Shown one piece after another: positions 27,390 to 35,335 of a stretch of DNA of 64,000 bases. Source of the stretch: an uncultured Paracoccaceae bacterium (GTDB lineage: Bacteria > Pseudomonadota > Alphaproteobacteria > Rhodobacterales > Rhodobacteraceae); NCBI GenBank assembly GCA_947496535.1, contig CANMDE010000002.1, positions 62,001 through 126,000 on the forward strand, given 5' to 3'. Position numbers and translations under genes: made by a program. The notes beneath the pieces were generated by a model. The model saw only the letters and a program-made list of their open reading frames with translations. It was not told where the DNA came from and did no database searches. Numbering within the stretch: position 1 is the stretch's first letter; each line of letters starts with the position of its first letter.

Positions 27390-27947
27390 ATGGCCGACTT
27401 CAAAACGCACACGACCGATACAGCCCCCGAAGATGCAAAGCCTTTGCTGGCAAAAGCACAAAGCGCCTATGGTTTTGTTCCCAACCTGCTGGCGACCATG
27501 GCAACATCGCCCCAATTGCTGGAGGCGTATATGGCCGTCGTTGGTATCCTTGGGAAATCATCGTTTGCTGAAACCGAACGGCAGATCGTGATGATGACCA
27601 ACAGCCGGCTGAACGGATGCGACTATTGCATGGCGGCCCACACGACCCTGTCACAAATGGCAAAGGTGGATGCAGGCATCATTGAGGCCCTGCGCACAGG
27701 AAGTGCCATTGCAGACCCCAAGCTGGAAGCACTGCGTAAATTCGCCGCCATCGTGAATGAAACACGCGGCTGGCCTGAAAAATCAGATGTTCAGGATTTC
27801 CTGAGTGCGGGCTACACAGAAGAGGCAGTTATGAATGTCGTGCTGGCCACTGCGTTCAAGGTTATGTCTAACTACACCAACCATATCGCCAAAACGCCTG
27901 TGGATGCCGCCTTTGCGCCGAATGCGTGGACCAAGGCAGCGGCTTGA
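27390..27947 (+). CDS. AhpD/carboxymuconolactone decarboxylase-family protein
   Basis: The 185-residue protein has the CxxC-His active site of the AhpD-like fold (RLNGCDYCMAAHTTLSQMAKV, about residues 70-90), preceded by GFVPNLLATMATSPQLLEAYMAV, as in peroxidase-related proteins. Such proteins reduce peroxides or protect against reactive oxygen with a redox-active cysteine pair. It is divergent from a TetR regulator whose operator palindrome lies just upstream, so it is probably inducible. The actual substrate is unknown. Confidence 0.85.
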   Translation: MADFKTHTTDTAPEDAKPLLAKAQSAYGFVPNLLATMATSPQLLEAYMAVVGILGKSSFAETERQIVMMTNSRLNGCDYCMAAHTTLSQMAKVDAGIIEALRTGSAIADPKLEALRKFAAIVNETRGWPEKSDVQDFLSAGYTEEAVMNVVLATAFKVMSNYTNHIAKTPVDAAFAPNAWTKAAA

Positions 27948-27980
27948 AACAAGGGTGGGTCGACAACCTTGTGATCGGCC

Positions 27981-28469
27981 CTATCCCGCCCAGCGGTCAC
28001 GCAACAGTGCAGCTGGCACTACAATTGTTTTGGTAGTCAGCGGTTGAACTGATACCCGATTTTCCAATTGGACCTGAACCAGATGATAACCACCCTCATC
28101 AAGTGCAGGTATGTTGACGGTCATGTAGACAACGTCTGCCTTTTTGCACCGATAGGTTTGCCGAACTTCCGGCACCTCGTCCGCAGGCATCGTAAACGGC
28201 TCTTCCACCGCACAGCGCCCTTGGTCATCCTGTACGGTGACGGTGTCAAAGAAAGCCTTGAATAGTTGTTGATCGGTCCGGTTATCCTTTGCCGCATCAT
28301 GATCGCCAAATAATCCAACAAACGGGGCGGAGCCACCGATGAGCGATACTGTGATCTGCTGGTTATCGATACGAACCATGAGCTGGAGCGCTGCGCCTTC
28401 GTGAGCAGCGGACGGACCTGATAGGATCATCGCCGCGATCAGGAACAAGCGTTTGAGGGAATAGACCAT
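27981..28469 (-). CDS. Exported protein of unknown function
   Basis: The 162-residue protein has a signal peptide (LKRLFLIAAMILSGPSAA, then HEGAAL). The mature part looks all-beta, with LQLMVRIDNQQITVSLIGGSAPFVGLFGD, two cysteines (GRCAVEE, QTYRCKKADVVY) and a C-terminal GYHLVQVQLENRVSVQPL. The N-terminal HEGA...L.V.IDNQQITVSL loosely recalls ZrgA/DUF2796-type zinc-related proteins, but histidine clusters are absent, so I leave it unassigned. It converges on the AhpD-like gene. Confidence 0.65.
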   Translation of the reverse strand: MVYSLKRLFLIAAMILSGPSAAHEGAALQLMVRIDNQQITVSLIGGSAPFVGLFGDHDAAKDNRTDQQLFKAFFDTVTVQDDQGRCAVEEPFTMPADEVPEVRQTYRCKKADVVYMTVNIPALDEGGYHLVQVQLENRVSVQPLTTKTIVVPAALLRDRWAG

Positions 28470-28668
28470 GTCGCAGCTCTCCGTCGTGTTGCGGTTCGCA
28501 CATCAGATCTGCCGCACAACGCGTATTTTGTAGTTTGCCAGCATCAGCTTTGGAGTCCATGCGTCCGTGATGTTGTCGGTACCGTTAGCAGATCGCCGCC
28601 TACTTGGTTGACCATGGCTGATCCGCCTATGATAACGGGTTTGAATGTATACGCGACCGGAGACCAGT

Positions 28669-28932
28669 ATGACGTTTCGCACCCTTGCAGCCATTGCGGC
28701 ACTTGTTTTGACATCAACGGCGGCGGTCGCCGAAGAGTGTACGCCAGAGTCGATCCAGGCCCAGCAAGGCGAGCTTATCGCCGCGATTGAAGATTTGGCC
28801 GCCCGCGATCCCGAACGGGCGCAGCAACTGGTTTTGGATTTTCAGGCCAAGGTGAATGAAGCCGCCGCGTCGGAAGACGAAGAAGCCGTGTGCAAGGCTT
28901 TTGATGAGCTCATGGCAGTCGCTACGGGCTGA
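28669..28932 (+). CDS. Small exported helical protein, unknown
   Basis: The 87-residue protein has a signal peptide (FRTLAAIAALVLTSTAAVA). The mature part of about 65 residues is acidic and helical, with one cysteine at each end (EECTPES and EEAVCKAF) that could form a disulfide, as in small helical-hairpin periplasmic proteins. The ATG at 28669 has GGAG 6 bases upstream. I do not recognise a family. Confidence 0.65.
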   Translation: MTFRTLAAIAALVLTSTAAVAEECTPESIQAQQGELIAAIEDLAARDPERAQQLVLDFQAKVNEAAASEDEEAVCKAFDELMAVATG

Positions 28933-28972
28933 TAGGCAGTAGCAAATACGCACGATCTGACGTCAAAGCTTT

Positions 28973-28996
28973 AGGTCGTATTCCGAAATACGATCT
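28973..28996. repeat. Inverted repeat (hairpin) before the sulfurtransferase gene
   Basis: AGGTCGTATT and AATACGATCT form a 10-bp stem with one G-T pair around a 4-base loop. It lies 40 bases after the small exported-protein gene and about 95 bases before sseA. It has no U-run, so it could be a weak terminator or an operator. Confidence 0.4.
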
Positions 28997-29091
28997 AGGC
29001 TGGTATCGCACACCACTTGGGCCCAGTCGCATCTTGTTTCATCCGCCTACCCGCGATAGTGACAGGATTAGCAAAGCCAAGGCCGAAGCCC

Positions 29092-29958
29092 ATGATCATA
29101 ACCGCCGCAGATGACCCAAAGACACTGGTCAGTTCAGACTGGCTTGCCGCGCATCTCAAAGACCCCGACATACGGATTTTTGATGCGTCCTGGTCTCTGC
29201 CGGACGCAGACCGCGACGCCAAGGCGGAGTACGAAAAGAAGCACATTCAAGGTGCCCGTTTCTTTGACATCGACGAAATCGCCGATAACCGGTCAGAGCT
29301 GCCGCATATGGCCCCACCGATTGAGAAGTTCATGTCCCGCATGCGGGCGATGGGCGTGGGTGACGGACATCAGGTTGTCGTTTACGACGGAACCGGCGTT
29401 TTCTCTGCGGCGCGTGTTTGGTGGCTGTTTCGGCTGATGGGCAAAACGGATGTTGCTGTTCTTGACGGGGGCATGCCCAAGTGGTTGGCCGATGGGCATA
29501 AAACCACATCCGCGCCACCCACTATCCGTGACAGGCATATGACTGTTGAACCTCGGCGCGATCTTGTCCGTGACGTGACAGAGGTCGCCCGCGCGGCCAA
29601 GCTGGGCGATCACAGCATCATCGATGCCCGCGCGCCCGCCCGTTTTCGCGGGGACGCGCCAGAACCGCGTGAAGGATTGCGGGCCGGCCATATTCCGGGG
29701 GCAAAAAACCTGTTTTATCAGGATCTTCTGAATAATGATGGCACCATGAAGCCGCCCAACGCGCTGCGTACCGTTTTCAACGACGCGGGCATCGATCTGC
29801 AAAAACCCGCGATTACCACCTGTGGATCGGGCGTGACCGCCGCCATCCTTTCGCTTGCCCTTGAGCGGATCGGCAAGACCGATCATTCGCTTTACGATGG
29901 CTCATGGTCCGAATGGGGCATGTACGCCGATCTTCCTATCGCTACCGGAGCCGCCTGA
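29092..29958 (+). CDS. sseA: 3-mercaptopyruvate sulfurtransferase (tandem rhodanese)
   Basis: The 288-residue protein has two rhodanese domains. The first (about residues 10-135) has VVVYDGTGVFSAARVWWLFR in place of an active-site loop and is inactive. The second (about 165-285) carries the catalytic cysteine in ITTCGSGVTAAILSLALER; CGSGVT is typical of mercaptopyruvate sulfurtransferases rather than thiosulfate rhodaneses. It transfers sulfane sulfur from 3-mercaptopyruvate to thiol acceptors. The gene is fused by TGATG overlap to an aminotransferase that could supply the mercaptopyruvate. Confidence 0.92.
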   Translation: MIITAADDPKTLVSSDWLAAHLKDPDIRIFDASWSLPDADRDAKAEYEKKHIQGARFFDIDEIADNRSELPHMAPPIEKFMSRMRAMGVGDGHQVVVYDGTGVFSAARVWWLFRLMGKTDVAVLDGGMPKWLADGHKTTSAPPTIRDRHMTVEPRRDLVRDVTEVARAAKLGDHSIIDARAPARFRGDAPEPREGLRAGHIPGAKNLFYQDLLNNDGTMKPPNALRTVFNDAGIDLQKPAITTCGSGVTAAILSLALERIGKTDHSLYDGSWSEWGMYADLPIATGAA

Positions 29959-31142
29959 TGCTGGAAAACCTCACCCCTCAACCCGCCGATAAGATCCTTG
30001 CCCTGATGGCTGCATATCGGGAAGACCCGCGCAGCGAAAAGGTCGATCTGGGTGTGGGTGTCTACAAGGATGCCACCGGGAACACACCGGTCATGCGCGC
30101 GGTGAAAGAGGCAGAGAGGCTTATCCTCGCGGATCAGAACACCAAGGCCTACACAGGACTGGCGGGTGATCCGGCCTTTGGTGATGCAATGCGCAAACTG
30201 GTGCTGGCTGAAAGCGTCCCGGCAGAGCGTGTGGCCGCCGTTGCCACACCCGGCGGCACCGGGGCAATCCGGCAAGCGCTGGAGCTGATCAAGATCGCAA
30301 GTCCAAAGGCCACGATCTGGCTATCCAATCCAACATGGCCGAACCATCCGTCGATCATCAAATATCTTGGTATGAAGATGGCTGAATATCGCTATTTCGA
30401 TAGCGAGACCCGCGGTGTAGATTTTGCTGGCATGCTGGCCGACCTGGACAAAGTGGCCGAAGGCGACATCGTCCTGCTGCATGGATGCTGTCACAACCCG
30501 ACCGGGGCGAACCTGACACTGGATCAGATAAATCAGGTCATTACTCTGATGCAAAAGAAGCGGGCCATTCCGCTTGTGGACATCGCGTATCAAGGCTTTG
30601 GGGACGGGCTGGATGCAGATGCGCAAGTGACGCGCCATATCGCGTCTAGCTTTGATAACTGCCTGATAGCGGCAAGCTGTTCGAAGAATTTCGGCGTCTA
30701 CCGAGAGCGCACAGGTATTCTGATGGCCGTGGCCAAGGACGCGGATCAAAAGGCTGTTACGCAACAGAACCTGGCTTATCTGAACCGCCAGAACTTTTCT
30801 TTCCCACCTGATCACGGGGCGCGGGTTGTGACGACAATTCTGAATGACCCCGAACTCCGCGCCGATTGGGAAGCAGAGTTGGAAGATGTGCGCAACGGGA
30901 TGCTCGATCTGCGGCAGCAATTGGCGGATGAGCTGCGGCGACTGACCAATTCTGACCGCTTTGATTTTCTCGCCGACCATCGGGGGATGTTCAGCCGCCT
31001 TGGCACCACACCGGACAAGGTTGAAAAACTGCGCGCCGAGCATGGAATTTACATGGTGGGCGACAGCCGCATGAATATTGCCGGGTTGAACGCCGAAACA
31101 GTGCCGGTTTTGGCGAAGGCGATTGTTGCCGCCGGCGTCTGA
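29958..31142 (+). CDS. Aspartate/aromatic amino acid aminotransferase (class I, PLP)
   Basis: The 394-residue class I aminotransferase starts MLENLTPQPADKILALMAAYREDPRSEKVDLGVGVYKD, typical of the TyrB/AspC branch. The substrate-binding LLHGCCHNPTGANL, the cofactor aspartate in LVDIAYQGFGDGLDAD and the PLP lysine in AASCSKNFGVYRERTG identify it, with MFSRLG and the active-site arginine region GDSRMNIAGL at the end. Its ATG overlaps the sseA stop (TGATG). Enzymes of this group also transaminate cysteine to mercaptopyruvate, which would feed SseA; that coupling is inference. Confidence 0.92.
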   Translation: MLENLTPQPADKILALMAAYREDPRSEKVDLGVGVYKDATGNTPVMRAVKEAERLILADQNTKAYTGLAGDPAFGDAMRKLVLAESVPAERVAAVATPGGTGAIRQALELIKIASPKATIWLSNPTWPNHPSIIKYLGMKMAEYRYFDSETRGVDFAGMLADLDKVAEGDIVLLHGCCHNPTGANLTLDQINQVITLMQKKRAIPLVDIAYQGFGDGLDADAQVTRHIASSFDNCLIAASCSKNFGVYRERTGILMAVAKDADQKAVTQQNLAYLNRQNFSFPPDHGARVVTTILNDPELRADWEAELEDVRNGMLDLRQQLADELRRLTNSDRFDFLADHRGMFSRLGTTPDKVEKLRAEHGIYMVGDSRMNIAGLNAETVPVLAKAIVAAGV

Positions 31143-31218
31143 TGGTGACGCAAATACGATAGACAGGTCGCAAACATCACATTTAGCGTTGATCATCAAC
31201 AACGTTAAAGGTGGTGCC

Positions 31219-32772
31219 ATGGCCGAACCCATCCAACTTCCCCCGGATCCGCCACGTGGACGTCGCGCTGGGGGCCGGGCAGCCAGAGTAGCGCTGCGCG
31301 CCGCACCCCTTGCAGAACATATGCGCCCCATCCGCCCCGGCATGGCTGGGGGGCTTTATAATCCGCTAAGCAGCGCGGATGTGACCCGCATTCATGAAGC
31401 CGCATTGAAGGCTCTGGAAGAAATCGGTCTGTCGCAGGCACCACAATCGGGTGTTGACGCAATGGTCAAGGCGGGCGCCATACAAGGCGATGATGGCCGG
31501 TTGCGGTTTCCGCGTGCGCTGGTCGAAGACATGCTTGCCATAGCGGCACGCGACATCACATTGCATGGGCGTGACCCACAATACGACCTGCATCTGTCCG
31601 GAACCAATGTGCATTTCGGGACGGCAGGTGCGGCGGTGCATATGGTCGATCCGACTGACAACAGCTATCGCGAATCCACATTGCGCGACCTTTATGATGC
31701 GGCGCGGCTGACCCAGAACCTTGATAACGTGCATTTTTTCCAACGGGCCATGGTTGCGCGTGACATCACCGACAATCTGGAACTCGATATCAATACGTTT
31801 TACGCGAGCTGTGCGGGTACGAAAAAGCATGTGGGCACGTCATTTGTTGAGGAAAGCACCGTTCCTGATTGCCTGACGCTGGCCCACATGATCGCTGGCG
31901 GCGAAAATGCATGGCGTGCGCGGCCTTTCGTTTCCAACAGCAACTGCTTTGTCGTCCCACCAATGAAGTTCGCCACCGAAAGCTGCCTGGTGATGGAGGC
32001 CTGTATCAGGGGCGGCATGCCCGTGCTGCTTTTGTCAGCGGGTCAGGCGGGTGCAACAGCCCCGGCGCCGATTGCTTTGGCAATCGTGCAGGCGGTGGCG
32101 GAATGTTTGGCCGGTGTGGTCTACGTCAATTCCATAGCACCAGGCCACACGGCTGTGTTCGGCACTTGGCCGTTCGTGTCCGATCTGCGAACCGGGGCGA
32201 TGTCCGGCGGCTCTGCCGAGCAAGGGTTGCTCACGGCTGGCTGCGCCCAGATGCACCGGTTTTATGGATTGCCCGGCGGTGCTGCGGCGGGCATCTCGGA
32301 CAGCAAGATGCCGGATATGCAGGCCGGTTGGGAACAGGGGATCACCAACACGCTCGCAGGGTTATCGGGGTTGAACATGGTCTATGAAGCAGCGGGGATG
32401 CATGCATCACTGCTCGGGTTTTGCTTTGAAAGTTTGGTGCTGGGCGATGACATTCTGGGGCAGGTGATGCGCTGTGTCCGCGGGATCGATGTGACCGAGG
32501 ACAACACCTCGATCGAGGTGATGCGTGAAGTTTGTATCGACGGTCCCGGCCACTATCTGGGCAGCGACCAGACCCTCAACTTGATGCAGACAGAATATGT
32601 GTACCCCACTATCGGCAACCGGATGAGTCCCAAGGAATGGGCCGAGAACGACAAACCAGACCTTCTGGAAAACGCAATTGCACGCAAGAATGCCATTCTT
32701 GAAGCGGCACAACATCAGATTGACCCCGCGACGGATCAGGCGATCCGGTCGGCATTCAGGATACATCTCTGA
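31219..32772 (+). CDS. MttB-superfamily methyltransferase without pyrrolysine
   Basis: The 517-residue protein belongs to the trimethylamine methyltransferase (MttB) superfamily: PLSSADVTRIHEAALKALEEIGL, FGTAGAAVHMVDPTDNSYRESTLRDLYDAARLTQNLDNVHFF and LEVMREVCIDGPGHYLGSDQTL-like C-terminal motifs are characteristic. It is a continuous reading frame with no in-frame amber, so it is a non-pyrrolysine member; characterised ones demethylate quaternary amines such as glycine betaine or proline betaine with a corrinoid protein. No corrinoid protein is adjacent. The N-terminus is basic and low-complexity (GRRAGGRAARVALRAAP). Start chosen by AAAGGTGG. Confidence 0.88.
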   Translation: MAEPIQLPPDPPRGRRAGGRAARVALRAAPLAEHMRPIRPGMAGGLYNPLSSADVTRIHEAALKALEEIGLSQAPQSGVDAMVKAGAIQGDDGRLRFPRALVEDMLAIAARDITLHGRDPQYDLHLSGTNVHFGTAGAAVHMVDPTDNSYRESTLRDLYDAARLTQNLDNVHFFQRAMVARDITDNLELDINTFYASCAGTKKHVGTSFVEESTVPDCLTLAHMIAGGENAWRARPFVSNSNCFVVPPMKFATESCLVMEACIRGGMPVLLLSAGQAGATAPAPIALAIVQAVAECLAGVVYVNSIAPGHTAVFGTWPFVSDLRTGAMSGGSAEQGLLTAGCAQMHRFYGLPGGAAAGISDSKMPDMQAGWEQGITNTLAGLSGLNMVYEAAGMHASLLGFCFESLVLGDDILGQVMRCVRGIDVTEDNTSIEVMREVCIDGPGHYLGSDQTLNLMQTEYVYPTIGNRMSPKEWAENDKPDLLENAIARKNAILEAAQHQIDPATDQAIRSAFRIHL

Positions 32773-32773
32773 C

Positions 32774-33670
32774 ATGAAGTACGGTGTGATTGGCCTCGGT
32801 AATCTGGGCGGCCATCTTGCGGCGAGCCTCGGGCGCGAGGGGTTTGACCTCATCGTTTACGATCAGGATATCGAGAACTGCTTGCGGCTGACGGATATGG
32901 GCGCTGCGCTGGCAGACAGTCCGGCATCACTTGCCCGCGACTGCGACGCCATCGTCACCTGCCTGCCATCGCCAACCGTATCCGAGGCCGTGCTGGACGA
33001 GGTGCTAAGTACCGCAAAACCGGGGGCGACGTGGATCGAAATGTCGACCCTTGGTCGCGATGACATTTTGCGGCTGTCGGCAAAGGCAGCCGAAAAAGGG
33101 GTGCGTTGCATTGAATGCCCCGTAACAGGCGGCGTCCATTTGGCCAGTTCGGGTGAGATTACGGTGCTTGTCGGTGGTGATCAGGACCTGTTTGATCTGC
33201 ACCGCCCCGCGCTACAGGCCATGGGTGGCAAAATCATCCATATGGGGCCGCTTGGTTCGGCCGCCGTCATCAAGGTGATCACCAATATGCTGGCCTTCAT
33301 TCATCTTGTTGCGGGGGGTGAGGCGATGATGCTGGCCAAACGGGCAGGTTTGGACCTGACAAAGTCTTGGGAGGCGATTGCGGCTTCTTCCGGCAATTCC
33401 TTCGTACATGAAACCGAAGGCCAGTTGGTTCTCAATGGCAGCTACGATGTGGCCTTTACGATGGATCTGGCGCTGAAAGATCTTGGTTTTGCCGCCGGTT
33501 TTTCGGCAGAGACCGAGACGCCATTGGCTATCGCCGATCTGGTGCACGACATCTTCAAGGAAGGTAAGGCAGCTTATGGCGGCGATGCGCAATCAACCCA
33601 GATTGTGAAACTGCTTGAGGATGCGTTGGGCACCGATCTGCGCGCACCCGGTTTTCCGGCGCGGTTGTAG
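32774..33670 (+). CDS. NAD-dependent beta-hydroxyacid dehydrogenase (3-hydroxyisobutyrate dehydrogenase-like)
   Basis: The 298-residue protein has the N-terminal Rossmann motif YGVIGLGNLGGHLAASLGREGFDLIVYD and the substrate-binding block CPVTGGVHLASSGEITVLVGGD near residue 120. The catalytic-lysine region GPLGSAAVIKVITNMLAFIHLVAGGEAMMLAKRAGLD near residue 165 completes the beta-hydroxyacid dehydrogenase family pattern. It starts one base after the MttB-homologue stop, so the two are almost certainly co-transcribed. Substrate is unknown; 3-hydroxyisobutyrate, tartronate semialdehyde or a sulfonated analogue are possibilities. Confidence 0.88.
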   Translation: MKYGVIGLGNLGGHLAASLGREGFDLIVYDQDIENCLRLTDMGAALADSPASLARDCDAIVTCLPSPTVSEAVLDEVLSTAKPGATWIEMSTLGRDDILRLSAKAAEKGVRCIECPVTGGVHLASSGEITVLVGGDQDLFDLHRPALQAMGGKIIHMGPLGSAAVIKVITNMLAFIHLVAGGEAMMLAKRAGLDLTKSWEAIAASSGNSFVHETEGQLVLNGSYDVAFTMDLALKDLGFAAGFSAETETPLAIADLVHDIFKEGKAAYGGDAQSTQIVKLLEDALGTDLRAPGFPARL

Positions 33671-33672
33671 GA

Positions 33673-33724
33673 ACGAATTTTCGCGAAAATTCGTGGGCCG
33701 CAAAATTTTCTGTTGAAAATTTTG
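33673..33724. repeat. Two tandem AT-rich perfect hairpins after the dehydrogenase gene
   Basis: A 22-bp perfect palindrome centred on TTTTCGCGAAAA lies at 33673-33694, immediately after the stop codon region. A second hairpin, CAAAATTTTC-TGTT-GAAAATTTTG, follows at 33701-33724. Neither has a U-run typical of rho-independent terminators. They look like an extragenic palindromic element or an mRNA 3'-end stabiliser. Confidence 0.7.
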
Positions 33725-33826
33725 GACGCTCTTGCTGCAGGTGCAAAATGGCGCTTGCAGATGCTTACGTAACATTATACCGACTCAGGCAACTGAAACG
33801 TAATTTTCATGCTCACAGGATCGCCG

Positions 33827-34786
33827 ATGTCATTCCGCCTGCAACCCACACCCCCTGCCCGTCCAAACCGGTGTCAGTTGTTTGGCCCTGGCTCAAACAC
33901 CAAGCTGTTTGAAAAAATGGCGGCCTCGGCGGCAGATGTGATCAACCTCGATCTTGAGGACAGCGTTTCGCCATCCGACAAGGACGCGGCCCGCGCAAAT
34001 GTCATTCAGGCCATCAATGAAGTGGACTGGAACACGAAGTATCTGAGCGTCCGCATCAATGGGCTCGACACGCCATACTGGTATCGTGATGTCGTGGACG
34101 TGCTGGAACAGGCGGGCGACCGGTTGGATCAGATCATGATCCCGAAGGTTGGATGTGCCGCCGATGTCTACGCCGTTGACGCCCTAGTAACGGCGATTGA
34201 GACCGCCAAGGGCCGCACGAAACCTATCAGCTTTGAAGTTATCATCGAATCCGCCGCTGGTATCGCCCGTGTTGAGGAGATTGCAGCCAGTTCACCCCGA
34301 ATGGCGGCGATGTCATTGGGTGCGGCCGATTTCGCGGCCTCCATGGGGATGCAAACCACCGGGATCGGCGGGACGCAGGAAAACTACTACATGCTCCACG
34401 GCGACACCCGCCACTATTCCGACCCTTGGCATTGGGCACAGACCGCCATCGTCGCGGCCTGCCGTACACATGGCGTTTTGCCGGTCGATGGCCCGTTCGG
34501 CGATTTCAGCGATGACGAAGGTTACCGCGCTCAGGCCCGCCGTTCGGCGACATTAGGCATGGTCGGCAAGTGGGCTATCCACCCCAAACAGATCGCGCTC
34601 GCCAATGAAGTTTTCACACCTTCAGACGAGGCCGTGGCCGAAGCCCGCGAAATCCTCGCCGCTATGGAAGACGCAAAAGCGCGCGGCGAGGGGGCAACTG
34701 TCTACAAGGGCCGTTTGGTGGATATCGCCTCGATCAAGCAGGCCGAGGTGATTGTCCGCCAGTCAGAGATGATTGCAGCCCGTTAG
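33827..34786 (+). CDS. mcl1: L-malyl-CoA/beta-methylmalyl-CoA lyase
   Basis: The 319-residue CitE-like lyase opens SFRLQPTPPARPNRCQLFGPGSNTKLFEKMAASAADVINLDLEDSV, with the acidic metal-binding residues in LDLEDSV. ISFEVIIESAAGIARVEEIAASSPRMAAMSLGAADFAASMG and MVGKWAIHPKQIALANEVF complete the active site. The extended AT-rich insertion with QENYYMLHGDTRHYSDPWHW is typical of Rhodobacteraceae Mcl1, which cleaves malyl-CoA to acetyl-CoA plus glyoxylate and beta-methylmalyl-CoA to propionyl-CoA plus glyoxylate in the ethylmalonyl-CoA pathway. The start at 33827 follows AGGA. Confidence 0.93.
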   Translation: MSFRLQPTPPARPNRCQLFGPGSNTKLFEKMAASAADVINLDLEDSVSPSDKDAARANVIQAINEVDWNTKYLSVRINGLDTPYWYRDVVDVLEQAGDRLDQIMIPKVGCAADVYAVDALVTAIETAKGRTKPISFEVIIESAAGIARVEEIAASSPRMAAMSLGAADFAASMGMQTTGIGGTQENYYMLHGDTRHYSDPWHWAQTAIVAACRTHGVLPVDGPFGDFSDDEGYRAQARRSATLGMVGKWAIHPKQIALANEVFTPSDEAVAEAREILAAMEDAKARGEGATVYKGRLVDIASIKQAEVIVRQSEMIAAR

Positions 34787-34796
34787 GTCGTTGGGG

Positions 34797-35225
34797 CTAC
34801 TGCCCTGCCAACGTCAAATTTCCGGCTTCGAAAGCGCTCCGACAATCAGTGGCATCATGCATCACGTCTTCGCTAAGAAGTACGGTTCCGGTCATCCCAG
34901 CCCCTGTAAAACGCAGATCATCACACTCATCATCGTTTGCCCATTCGCCGCTATCGTCGCCAAAATCAATAGTGCCATCGGCGTCTACTCCGCGCAAAAC
35001 AAGCTGGCCAGCTTGGTAAGCCGTCTGGCAATCGGTCGCGTCGCGCAATACATCGTCTACCAGCAGGTCGGTCGACGTCATACCGGGACCAGCAAAGCGC
35101 GGATCATCACATTCGTCGTCATTTGACCACTCACCGCTATCGTCGCCAAAATTGACATCAAATGCATAAAGCGGGCTTGCAAGGGCAGTCAAAAGTACTG
35201 CCGTCAGGGGGAATATCGATTTCAC
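34797..35225 (-). CDS. Exported protein with two DSGEW-NDDECDD repeats
   Basis: The 142-residue protein starts at a GTG with AGGA upstream and has a signal peptide (KSIFPLTAVLLTALASPLYA). The mature part is two tandem repeats of about 54 residues: FGDDSGEWSNDDECDDPRFAG then FGDDSGEWANDDECDDLRFTG, each followed by GMT...LL..DV..DATDC...(Y/F).AG.L.L. The acidic DDSGEW and NDDECDD stretches look like calcium-binding loops, and each repeat has two cysteines that could pair. Similar repeats occur in other alphaproteobacterial exported proteins as I recall. Function is unknown. Confidence 0.78.
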   Translation of the reverse strand: MKSIFPLTAVLLTALASPLYAFDVNFGDDSGEWSNDDECDDPRFAGPGMTSTDLLVDDVLRDATDCQTAYQAGQLVLRGVDADGTIDFGDDSGEWANDDECDDLRFTGAGMTGTVLLSEDVMHDATDCRSAFEAGNLTLAGQ

Positions 35226-35335
35226 TTTTCTCGGTCCTAATAGCGCCCCCGCGCGCTGTCTCGCACAGTGTCTTGCAGCATTGCAATAGTCGATCATCAC
35301 AGCGTATATCAAACTGACAAAGCGCGAGGATCATC

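Noticed and set aside
30321..31343. 340-codon minus-strand frame opposite the aminotransferase
   Set aside because: It overlaps a clear PLP enzyme gene entirely and has no supporting start signal or domain.
31219..32772. Possible pyrrolysine-encoding amber codon in the MttB homologue
   Set aside because: The frame is continuous for 517 codons at full family length without any in-frame TAG before its natural TGA.
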